A stretch of 14,464 bases of DNA from Desulfobacterales bacterium (GCA_029940115.1 JAOZRQ010000021.1:1-14464), one strand, 5' to 3'. Shown: positions 6,786-12,583, counted from the first letter of the stretch. The notes: a model not told the origin generated them from the sequence alone. A program made the numbers and translations.

Positions 6786-7206
6786 TCCTTGGAGCGGGCG
6801 CATTTGCAAGTTGGGGGAATTGTCCCGGAGGGACTTGTGAGAACAGCCCGGCAATTCATTGCCGGGGTCGGCATGCACAATCTGTCCAGTCCCGCAGGGG
6901 ATCCATCCCAAAATGAGTTTCTAGGCTGTTTGGGGACTCCCCAACTTATAAATACGCCCCTTGGAGCATTTGAGAAACCCGGTTTCTGACATGATGCCGC
7001 GTTCCCCGATAGCTTGTCCCCGACGTTTTTCATCGGGGATGTCGGGGACAAGCATGGAAGACTGATCGCCCAGTCCCCCTGAAGCTTGCCCTCGACATCT
7101 TTTATCGGGGCCTGAAACCGAGTTTCTTTGTATCTGAAGAACCGGGTTCTTGAAAGGACCTGGTTTTTGGGGCATTCTGAAAAGCCCCGGTTGTGAATGA
7201 CTGACA
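6786..7206. repeat. 421-bp spacer of mixed palindromic elements before rapZ
   Basis: No gene is supported. Visible pieces, in order: GTCCCGGAGGGAC (6822-6834); CCCGGCAATTCATTGCCGGG (6847-6866); TTGGGGACTCCCCAA (6930-6944); GAGAAACCCGGTTTCTGA (6972-6989); a perfect 13-bp hairpin GCTTGTCCCCGAC / GTCGGGGACAAGC (7012-7024 and 7041-7053); a related 27-bp unit at 7084-7110 starting GCTTGCCCTCGACATC; and three more GAAACC-type palindromes at 7112-7165. The first two palindromes resemble REP-type intergenic repeats. The stretch ends at the rapZ start without a clear ribosome binding site. Confidence 0.75.
7012..7053. repeat. Perfect 13-bp stem hairpin
   Basis: The arms GCTTGTCCCCGAC and GTCGGGGACAAGC are perfect reverse complements around a 16-nt loop (GTTTTTCATCGGGGAT). 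The left arm plus the loop is a variant of the 27-bp unit seen at 2250-2276 and 7084-7110. There is no T-tract after the right arm, so it is not called a terminator. Confidence 0.85.
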
Positions 7207-8082
7207 ATGGACATGAAAAAATTAAAGATCTTTATTATCACAGGGCTTTCAGGATCCGGTAAGAGCACGGCGATCGCAGCATTTGAGGATGCAAGGTTTT
7301 ATTGTGTGGACAACATGCCGGCCGCGCTTCTTCCCAAGTTCTTGAAACTGCCGATTGAGAGCAATTCGGAAATCGCAGGTCTTGCCTTTGTCATGGACCT
7401 TCGTGAAAAAAGCTTTCTTTCCACCCATCAGTCCGTATTCGACTCACTCCCCCAGAGTGGGTATGATTTTGAAATCCTGTTCCTTGAGGCGGATGAAAAA
7501 GTCTTGCTGAAGCGGTACAGCGAGACGCGAAGATATCATCCGCTCTCTGAGAACAAAAGCCTTGTTGATGGCATTCGCACGGAACAGCATCATTTGAAGG
7601 ATCTGAGAGAATCGGCGCACAGAATCATCAACACCTCCAATTACAATGTTCACAAGCTGAAATCTGTCATTCTCGATATCGCCCAAAAGGTCCGAAAACA
7701 TGCGCTGATGAAGATCAACATTCTGTCGTTCGGTTTCAAATATGGGATTCCAGACGATGCGGATCTGGTGATGGATGTCCGCTTTCTTGCAAACCCCTAT
7801 TTTGTCCCTGAGCTGAGGGAGCTCGACGGAAAAACAGAGGTCGTCAAGGCTTATGTGCTCAATCGCGGAGAAACGGTGACATTCTTGAACAAATATCTCA
7901 ATCTGCTCGATTATCTGATCCCTTTGTATGAAAAGGAGGGAAAAGCCTATCTGACCGTCGGGATCGGGTGTACCGGGGGATGCCACAGATCTGTGGCGAT
8001 TGCCCAAGCATTGTTTGAGCATATAAACAAACCGGGGCGACGGGTTGAGATTGCCCATCGTGATATTGAAATAAGAAACTAA
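7207..8082 (+). CDS. rapZ: RNase adapter / nucleotide-binding protein RapZ
   Basis: A 291-residue protein (E. coli RapZ 284). The N-terminal P-loop domain has Walker A GLSGSGKS (13-20), LAFVMDLRE as the Walker B-like strand, and ETRRYHPL (106-113). The C-terminal domain carries VGIGCTGGCHRSV (about 251-263) and ends AHRDIEIRN. In E. coli the C-terminal domain binds GlcN6P and small RNAs and recruits RNase E to GlmZ, controlling GlmS and so envelope amino-sugar supply; whether a GlmZ-like RNA exists here cannot be seen. Outside enterobacteria the protein (YvcJ-type) is mostly known as a nucleotide-binding regulator, so the RNase adapter role is inference. ATG 7207 is used; Met3 (7213) is equally plausible and neither has a clear Shine-Dalgarno. 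It lies after ptsN and before a mannose-type EIIA gene. Confidence 0.95.
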   Translation: MDMKKLKIFIITGLSGSGKSTAIAAFEDARFYCVDNMPAALLPKFLKLPIESNSEIAGLAFVMDLREKSFLSTHQSVFDSLPQSGYDFEILFLEADEKVLLKRYSETRRYHPLSENKSLVDGIRTEQHHLKDLRESAHRIINTSNYNVHKLKSVILDIAQKVRKHALMKINILSFGFKYGIPDDADLVMDVRFLANPYFVPELRELDGKTEVVKAYVLNRGETVTFLNKYLNLLDYLIPLYEKEGKAYLTVGIGCTGGCHRSVAIAQALFEHINKPGRRVEIAHRDIEIRN

Positions 8083-8086
8083 GTTT

Positions 8087-8100
8087 GGCATCCTTCATTT
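8087..8100. repeat. GGCATCCTTCATTT motif copy
   Basis: An exact copy of a 14-bp word also found at 2183, 10588 and 12237, and inverted at 5635 and 12296. Here it begins 5 bp after the rapZ stop codon. Confidence 0.7.
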
Positions 8101-8116
8101 GTCAGTTTGCACTTTG

Positions 8117-8202
8117 CTGTAGAACGATTTTGCAAATCGTTCCAAACGACTGATTTTTACTGTAGAACGATTTTGCAAATCGTTCCAAACGACTGATTAT
8201 AA
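8117..8202. repeat. Tandem 43-bp direct repeat with inner palindrome
   Basis: Two copies starting at 8117 and 8160 (CTGTAGAACGATTTTGCA...), 43 bp apart and virtually identical over about 40 bp. Each contains the palindrome GAACGATTTTGCAAATCGTTC-like core (AACGATTTTGCAAATCGTT). It lies between rapZ and the EIIA gene, ending about 80 bp before the latter. Confidence 0.9.
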
Positions 8203-8279
8203 CGCTTTTTGGGCCCTGCCCGTGAACATCTGTGGGCACGGAGTTAATGGAAGTCAAGAAAAACAAATCAGGATAACAA

Positions 8280-8693
8280 GTGATTGGTATAGTTATTGTT
8301 ACACATGCTCAACTCGGTGATGCGCTCGTTGACGCTTCCGAATTTGTTCTCGGCAGACGCCCCGAGGCGGTGTTGTCTGTCTCGATAGACATAAATGAGG
8401 ACGCGGAGAAATTACGCAAAAAGATTGCTGACGGCATAAAGAAGGTCAGACTGAAAGAGGGGGTGTTGATCATGACGGACATGTTCGGGGGGACCCCTTC
8501 CAATTTAAGCTATTCATTTCTTGAAGAAGGGCGGGTGGAGGTCATATCCGGGGTGAACCTTCCCATTCTGATCAAAGCGGTCAATTCCCGGGAAGGAACG
8601 ACTCTCATCAAGCTTGCGGAATGTGTGGAGACCTTCGGCAGAAAGAGCATATCTCTGGCAAGCGGGATTTTGAAAGGAAACAAACGGAGCTGA
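8280..8693 (+). CDS. PTS mannose-family EIIA domain protein
   Basis: A 137-residue stand-alone EIIA of the mannose family. It starts with a beta strand MIGIVIVTH in which His9 is the predicted phosphoacceptor. The second family motif, LIMTDMFGGTPSN, is present at about residues 63-75, and the C-terminal part (VEVISGVNLPILIKAV) matches the EIIA-Man fold. The start is GTG 8280, supported by AGGA at 8270-8273 with 6-nt spacing. Single EIIA-Man proteins next to rapZ are typical of deltaproteobacterial rpoN clusters, often followed by HPr and EI genes. Here no HPr, EI or IIB/IIC gene follows, and gap comes next after a repeat-filled spacer. A regulatory rather than sugar-transport role is inferred. 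manX/agaF-like naming is avoided because the substrate is unknown. Confidence 0.92.
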   Translation: MIGIVIVTHAQLGDALVDASEFVLGRRPEAVLSVSIDINEDAEKLRKKIADGIKKVRLKEGVLIMTDMFGGTPSNLSYSFLEEGRVEVISGVNLPILIKAVNSREGTTLIKLAECVETFGRKSISLASGILKGNKRS

Positions 8694-8775
8694 TTGTCAA
8701 GCGGTAAGCTCGAAGCTCAAAGCTTTGAACTTGGAATTCCAAATTTCGGACATTCGTCTTGCAACTTACACTTTA

Positions 8776-8904
8776 CAAGTACCCGGCCAAAAGTTTTCCG
8801 GGATTTTCCTCATAAGGCCTTTGACTGGGGATTGTCCGGAGTGCCAAACTGCACTCCGGAGCGACCATATGGCAAACACCTGAAAACATATGGCCAAGTA
8901 CTTG
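8776..8904. mobile_element. MITE-like element, 129 bp, AAGTAC termini
   Basis: The left end CAAGTACCCGGCCAAAAG-TTTTCC (8776-8799) and the right end GAAAACATATGG-CCAAGTACTTG (8882-8904) are imperfect inverted repeats of about 22 bp. A perfect internal stem TCCGGAGTGC / GCACTCCGGA lies at 8835-8844 and 8851-8860. A longer relative is at 12166-12368, and one end is at 29-54. It codes for nothing. It occupies most of the space between the EIIA gene and gap. Mobility is inferred from the terminal inverted repeats and multiple copies. Confidence 0.75.
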
Positions 8905-8932
8905 CTTACAGCTTACAGGGGAGACAACACAA

Positions 8933-9937
8933 ATGAGCATAAAAATAGGTATCAACGGCTTTGGAAGGATCGGCCGGCTGGTCTTCAGGGTTGCCATGAA
9001 TCACCCTGATGTTGAGGTTGTGGCGATCAATGATCTCATGGATCCGGCCACGATGGCCCATCTGCTGATGTATGATTCTGTCCATGGCAGACTGGGTGAG
9101 GATGTTGCGCATAGAGAGGGGGGAATTGAAGTGGCGGGAAAAACGGTTGCCGTCACATCCGTGAAAGACCCTGCACAAATTGGATGGAAAGATGCGGGGG
9201 TTGACATTGTCGCGGAGTGCACCGGGCTTTTCAGGGACACGGAAAGCGCATCAAAGCATCTTACGGCCGGGGCCCGCAAAGTGATCATCTCCGCGCCGGC
9301 CAAAGATCCGAATATCACCATCGTCATGGGGGTCAACGCAAACCGGTATGATCCCCGCCAGCATCATGTGATATCCAATGCCTCCTGCACCACCAACTGC
9401 CTCGCGCCGGTGGCCAAGGTGCTTCTTGAGAACTTCGGGATAAAGTGTGGACTGATGACCACCATCCATGCCTACACAGGGGATCAGCGTCTCCTTGATT
9501 TCCCTCACAAGGATCTTCGCAGGGCCAGGGCCGCCGCGCTCTCCATGATTCCGACCACCACTGGTGCGGCCAAGGCCGTCTCCTTGGTGCTTCCTGAACT
9601 GGCCGGCAAACTGAACGGACTGGCGATCCGGGTCCCCACGCCGAATGTCTCCATTGTTGACTTTGTCGCGACGGTGGAAAAATCCGGAGTCACCGCGTCT
9701 GATGTGAATGACGCGCTGAAAACCGCGTCTGAAGGTCCGCTTTCGGGTATTCTCGGATACAGCGACCTCCCCCTGGTCTCCACCGATTTCAATGGATCAG
9801 GCTTGTCCTCCATCGTAGATGCGCCCACAACATACACCATTGACAACATGGTGAAGGTGCTCTCCTGGTACGACAACGAATCCGGATACTCCCACAGGAT
9901 GGTTGATCTCGCGGCCATGATCGGCTCGCAACTTTAG
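8933..9937 (+). CDS. gap: Type I glyceraldehyde-3-phosphate dehydrogenase
   Basis: A 334-residue full-length GAPDH. The N-terminal Rossmann fold begins IGINGFGRIGRLVFR, and Asp34 (AINDL) at the end of the second strand points to NAD rather than NADP preference. The catalytic Cys152 lies in SNASCTTNC and the partner His179 in TTIHAYTGDQ. The substrate-binding segment RARAAALSMIPTTTGAAKAV and the C-terminal SWYDNESGYSHRMVDL are canonical. It oxidises glyceraldehyde-3-P to 1,3-bisphosphoglycerate, or works in reverse in gluconeogenesis. ATG 8933 is preceded by AGGGGAG (8916-8922) about 10 nt upstream. In many bacteria pgk follows directly and tpiA after that; here pgk is absent and an 818-bp repeat-filled gap leads to tpiA. 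Confidence 0.97.
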   Translation: MSIKIGINGFGRIGRLVFRVAMNHPDVEVVAINDLMDPATMAHLLMYDSVHGRLGEDVAHREGGIEVAGKTVAVTSVKDPAQIGWKDAGVDIVAECTGLFRDTESASKHLTAGARKVIISAPAKDPNITIVMGVNANRYDPRQHHVISNASCTTNCLAPVAKVLLENFGIKCGLMTTIHAYTGDQRLLDFPHKDLRRARAAALSMIPTTTGAAKAVSLVLPELAGKLNGLAIRVPTPNVSIVDFVATVEKSGVTASDVNDALKTASEGPLSGILGYSDLPLVSTDFNGSGLSSIVDAPTTYTIDNMVKVLSWYDNESGYSHRMVDLAAMIGSQL

Positions 9938-10240
9938 ACCATAAGAGGCTTCCCCACATGGCATTGATCTTCATTTCGGCCATCTATGCCACACGTTGCT
10001 CCCGCCGGATTGCCAAATCCGGCGGCAGGATTGGAGTTGCCAATCCAAGTACACAATTCCAGAAACAATGTCCGGGTCCTCCTTATAGTTTAACCCGGAC
10101 ATCATTTCTGGAATCAAGCACTAAGTGAAGCGGCCCTGCCTGCTCGACTCGGATTGGCAAATCCGAGCCGTCCCGCGGAATGTTTCAAGAAACCAAGTTT
10201 TTTTATTGCAATAGCCATATGACTTGATACTAAAAACAGG
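9938..10240. repeat. Spacer after gap with three palindromes
   Basis: Nothing coding is seen. GCCGGATTGCCAAATCCGGC (10003-10022) and CTCGGATTGGCAAATCCGAG (10148-10167) belong to the CGGATT palindrome family; between them lies the hairpin listed separately at 10055-10114. AAGAAACCAAGTTTTTTT (10189-10206) is a degenerate GAAACC-type palindrome. CCATATGACTTGATAC (10215-10230) is repeated inverted at 10408-10424, flanking the next element. Confidence 0.7.
10055..10114. repeat. Long hairpin (about 22-bp arms)
   Basis: The arms ATTCCAGAAACAATGTCCGG (from 10056, continuing GT) and ACCCGGACATCATTTCTGGA (from 10093, continuing AT) pair almost perfectly, with one mismatch, around a 15-nt loop (CCTCCTTATAGTTTA). 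It lies 118 bp after the gap stop. No T-tract follows, so a Rho-independent terminator is not supported, but a transcript through it would form a very stable stem. Confidence 0.85.
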
Positions 10241-10364
10241 CTGTGTACAGGACAAAAAAATGATTGGGAAAAGAAACCCGGCTTTTTCCTGCAGTTGGGA
10301 GGTCCGCCCGTTTGGGAAAAAGCCGGGTTTCTCGCCCATTCCCAATTTTTTGTCCTGTACTCAG
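10241..10364. mobile_element. MITE-like palindromic element bounded by CTGTGTACAGGAC
   Basis: The outer arms CTGTGTACAGGACAAAAAAA (from 10241, continuing TGATTGGGA) and TCCCAATTTTTTGTCCTGTA (from 10340, ending CTCAG) pair over about 24 bp. The inner arms GAAACCCGGCTTTTTC (10273-10288) and GAAAAAGCCGGGTTTC (10316-10331) form a second perfect stem. The same architecture is seen at 12791-12898 and in degraded form at 1457-1545. The element is itself flanked by an inverted pair, CCATATGACTTGATAC (10215) and GTATCAAGTCATAT (10408). It codes for nothing. Confidence 0.8.
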
Positions 10365-10470
10365 AAAAACAGGATTAACCTCACGCTGAATCCAGTCAAC
10401 AATTATTGTATCAAGTCATATAGATTCAACAATAGTTTCTCTGACAAGGACTTAAAATGTCAAACAGAGG

Positions 10471-10590
10471 ATGATCAGACCTATGTTGACAAAATTCACA
10501 GTGGAGAATTTTCTCTCATCCAAGGGAAAACCGGCTCACAGCAGGAAGCATCCGGCTGTGTTTCCGCTGGAATTGGCTGAAAAAGTGGGC
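10471..10590 (+). pseudogene. Possible remnant of a site-specific DNA methyltransferase
   Basis: In the frame starting ATG 10471 the translation includes GKPAHSRKHPAVFPLELAEKV. This resembles the segment of N4/N6 amino-group DNA methyltransferases that precedes the AdoMet-binding DPF-G-GT motif, where HPA-FP-EL--R/K is conserved. The similarity stops at 10588, where a GGCATCCTTCATTT repeat copy begins; the DPFxGSGTT motif expected soon after is absent. The frame runs on to 10698 through repeat DNA. It sits where pgk might be expected between gap and tpiA. The family assignment is from memory of the motif and is tentative. Confidence 0.35.
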
Positions 10591-10601
10591 ATCCTTCATT
10601 T
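10588..10601. repeat. GGCATCCTTCATTT motif copy
   Basis: An exact copy of the recurring word, located where the methyltransferase-like reading frame loses its similarity. It is followed by TATGGTTCACATTTTTCC, comparable in wording to the sequences after the copies at 8087 and 12237. Confidence 0.65.
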
Positions 10602-10755
10602 ATGGTTCACATTTTTCCTTCGCACAGGGAATTCAACTCAGCAATTGAACACCAGAGAGGCGCATGAGTATATCTCAACCCATTGGGAGAAAGTTTGAAT
10701 GATCGGATAAAAATTGGTCTTTGCAGCTTTGAGCTATAAAAAAGGAGATAACAAT

Positions 10756-11511
10756 ATGGAGAACAGAATCCCCCTGATCGCGGGAAACTGGAAAATGTTC
10801 AAGACCTGTCCCGAGGCGGTGGAGACAGCGGGACAACTGGCCCGGCTCGTGGCGGACGTGACAGACAGGGACGTGATGATTGCCCCGCCGTTCACAGGGC
10901 TCGCCTTGGTAGCCGAGACCCTCAAGGGAAGCCAAGTTTCCTTGGGCGCGCAGAACCTGTTCTGGGAGACTGAAGGGGCCTACACCGGTGAAATATCACC
11001 CGCCATGCTCGCATCTGCCGGATGCACATATGTGATCATCGGCCATTCCGAACGGCGACAATATTTTGGTGAGACCGATGAGACGATGAACAAAAAGATA
11101 AGCGCGGCCATCAAATCAGATTTGACACCGGTCTTATGCATCGGGGAATCTGAAAAAGAGCGTGAATCAAAAGAGACGTTTTCTGTGCTTGACAAACAGG
11201 TCACAAAAGGATTAAAAGGGTTTTCGTCAGCGGATATGGAAACTTTGGTGATTGCGTATGAACCGATATGGGCCATCGGAACTGGCAAGACGGCCACCCG
11301 TGAGCAGGCCCAAGAGGTCCACCTGTTTCTGCGTTCCCTGATTGAAAAAAAATTTGAAAAAGGGCTTGCCAAGTCCATCCGAATATTGTATGGAGGGAGT
11401 GTCAAGCCGGACAACATCACTGAGCTGATGGCCATGCCGGACATTGACGGTGCCCTCGTTGGAGGCGCAAGTCTGGATGCTGAGACATTCAGCAAGATTG
11501 TTCATTATTAA
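10756..11511 (+). CDS. tpiA: Triosephosphate isomerase
   Basis: A 251-residue TIM barrel (E. coli 255) interconverting dihydroxyacetone phosphate and glyceraldehyde-3-phosphate. Catalytic residues: Asn11 and Lys13 in AGNWKM, His97 in IIGHSERRQ, and Glu169 in AYEPIWAIGTGKTAT, which continues into flexible loop 6. The phosphate-binding YGGSVKPDN and GALVGGASL strands are intact. ATG 10756 is clearly the start: AAAGGAG at 10741-10747 lies 8 nt upstream and the N-terminus matches the family; an in-frame extension to 10714 is not needed. It is followed by a short repeat and secG, the common tpiA-secG order. The gap gene is 818 bp upstream without pgk between. Confidence 0.97.
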   Translation: MENRIPLIAGNWKMFKTCPEAVETAGQLARLVADVTDRDVMIAPPFTGLALVAETLKGSQVSLGAQNLFWETEGAYTGEISPAMLASAGCTYVIIGHSERRQYFGETDETMNKKISAAIKSDLTPVLCIGESEKERESKETFSVLDKQVTKGLKGFSSADMETLVIAYEPIWAIGTGKTATREQAQEVHLFLRSLIEKKFEKGLAKSIRILYGGSVKPDNITELMAMPDIDGALVGGASLDAETFSKIVHY

Positions 11512-11588
11512 TGATGCGTGAAACGTGATGCGTGAAACGTGATGCGTGACAGATATGGTATGCATCACGTCTCACGCACCACGTTTCA
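11512..11588. repeat. 14-bp tandem repeat with inverted counterpart between tpiA and secG
   Basis: TGATGCGTGAAACG is repeated at 11512, 11526 and, truncated, at 11540. CATCACGTCTCACGCACCAC plus GTTTC at 11563-11587 is the inverted counterpart, so the spacer can fold into a hairpin. The repeat starts at the base after the tpiA stop. It could act as a processing or attenuation structure between the two genes; nothing in the sequence proves this. Confidence 0.8.
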
Positions 11589-11610
11589 AAACGGAGAGTG
11601 AAAATCTGCC

Positions 11611-11985
11611 ATGTCAATACTATTAGTTGTTGTTCATGTGATCGTCTGTGTTGCGCTGATTATGATTGTGTTGTTGCAGACTGGCAAAGGGGCGGATATG
11701 GGTGCTGCCTTCGGAGGAGGAGGCGGCCAGACGCTTTTTGGCAGTACAGGCGCGTCAACTTTTCTGAGCAAGTTGACAACTGTGGCGGCAATTCTCTTTA
11801 TGATCACCTCTTTGGGGCTTGCCTATGTTTCCAGCCAAAAAACTGGTGGAAGCTCTGTCATGACAGACGTTAAGGCCCCCATGGAGAGTCCAGCCCTGCC
11901 CGACACAAGCGACAAGGGACAGAATACGGCGGCTCCGAAGTCTGAGAGCCAACCGTCTGACACCGGAGAGAATCCGCAAAACTGA
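11611..11985 (+). CDS. secG: Preprotein translocase subunit SecG
   Basis: A 124-residue membrane protein with two transmembrane helices (about 3-22 and 55-73). Between them is the conserved loop LLQTGKGADMGAAFGGGGGQTLFGSTGASTFL, split here by its Gly-rich core at about residues 31-39. The C-terminal tail (74-124) is polar and rich in Ser/Pro/Asp, as often seen in proteobacterial SecG. SecG joins SecY and SecE in the inner-membrane channel and assists SecA-driven export. ATG 11611 has a GGAGAG at 11592-11597, 13 nt upstream, rather distant. The neighbourhood tpiA-secG-tRNA-Leu(GAG) supports the call: E. coli also has leuU (GAG) directly after secG. Confidence 0.95.
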   Translation: MSILLVVVHVIVCVALIMIVLLQTGKGADMGAAFGGGGGQTLFGSTGASTFLSKLTTVAAILFMITSLGLAYVSSQKTGGSSVMTDVKAPMESPALPDTSDKGQNTAAPKSESQPSDTGENPQN

Positions 11986-12030
11986 CAAGAGTCAAAGCTG
12001 TAAGCTCTGAGATTTACAGTTTAACTCGTG

Positions 12031-12152
12031 AATCATAAGTTCTCTGGAAATTCTGAAAGACATTCCCGCAAGTGTCTGAAATCACTGGCACCCGGGATTT
12101 TGTGACTGCCTTTCGGCTGTCAATGATTTCAGCATGTTACGAGAACTTATGA
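12031..12152. mobile_element. MITE-like element, about 122 bp, TCATAAGTTCTC termini
   Basis: TCATAAGTTCTC (12031-12042) and GAGAACTTATGA (12141-12152) are perfect 12-bp inverted ends. Just inside, TCTGAAATCACTGGCA (about 12074-12089) and TGTCAATGATTTCAG (about 12119-12133) form a second imperfect inverted pair, and GACATTCCCGCAAGTGTC is a small hairpin near 12059. Only one copy is in this window, so mobility is a guess from structure and from its place beside two other elements. Confidence 0.6.
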
Positions 12153-12165
12153 CTGATGAGAGTTT

Positions 12166-12368
12166 AAGTACCCGGGCAAAAGTTTTCAAGGATTTTTCTT
12201 GTGTCCCAAGAAGCCAAGTTTTTTGAGAAAACTTGGGCATCCTTCATTTTGCATGAAAAGTGGTTTGCACTTTTTGATCTCAAAAAACTGTAAACTGAAG
12301 GATGCCAAAACTTGATTTCTGCCTCTTTCTCTTTGACAAAATACCTGAAAATATATGCCCAGGTACTT
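12166..12368. mobile_element. MITE-like element, 203 bp, AAGTAC termini, with a nested element
   Basis: The left end AAGTACCCGGGCAAAAGTTT (12166-12185, continuing TCAAGG) and the right end CCTGAAAATATATGCCCAGG (from 12344, ending TACTT) are inverted repeats over about 25 bp. They match the ends of the 129-bp copy at 8776-8904. The extra length is explained by an inner inverted pair: TTGGGCATCCTTCATTTT (about 12234-12250) against TGAAGGATGCCAAAACTTG (12296-12314), i.e. the GGCATCCTTCATTT family inserted inside the AAGTAC family. A stem CCAAGTTTT / AAAACTTGG sits at 12214-12222 and 12228-12236. Confidence 0.75.
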
Positions 12369-12429
12369 ACAGCTAATTGGCCGAATCACAAAAAAAATTG
12401 CAAGGAAGAATTTTTTTTGAAAAAAAAAC

Positions 12430-12459
12430 TTGACACTTGATTCTGAATAGGGTAAGTAT
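12430..12459 (+). promoter_or_regulatory. Probable sigma-70-type promoter for tRNA-Leu
   Basis: A perfect -35 hexamer TTGACA at 12430-12435 is followed, after about 17-18 bp, by a weak -10 region (TAAGTAT, 12453-12459). The transcription start would fall near 12466, some 30 nt before the mature tRNA. An A-rich tract (about 12388-12428) directly upstream could serve as an UP-like element. The -10 match is poor, hence the moderate confidence. Confidence 0.55.
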
Positions 12460-12496
12460 CGTGTTCAGAAACAAGGCAGGCATTTATTGACACCAT

Positions 12497-12583
12497 GCCG
12501 AAGTGGTGGAATCTGGTAGACACGCTATCTTGAGGGGGTAGTGGGCGACGCCCGTGCCGGTTCGAGTCCGGCCTTCGGCACCA
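12497..12583 (+). tRNA. leuU: tRNA-Leu (anticodon GAG)
   Basis: An 87-nt class II tRNA with encoded CCA. The acceptor GCCGAAG (12497-12503) pairs with CTTCGGC (12573-12579), the discriminator is A at 12580, and CCA is at 12581-12583. The anticodon stem CTATC / GGTAG (12525-12529 and 12537-12541) encloses the loop TTGAGGG, with anticodon GAG at 12532-12534, reading CUC and CUU leucine codons. A long variable arm (GGGCGACGCCC) marks the Leu/Ser class, and the T arm is GCCGG-TTCGAGT-CCGGC. It resembles E. coli leuU, which also follows secG. Confidence 0.97.

Noticed and set aside
6789..6989. Plus-strand reading frame of 66 codons before rapZ
   Set aside because: It runs through palindromic repeats, has no ribosome binding site and no recognisable protein pattern.
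8694..8936. Plus-strand reading frame of 80 codons before gap
   Set aside because: It covers the MITE-like element at 8776-8904 and overlaps the gap start; composition and content are those of the repeats.
10684..10712. Promoter TTGGGA-17-GATAAA upstream of tpiA
   Set aside because: Only partial matches in AT-rich repeat-derived DNA; not better than chance without transcript data.
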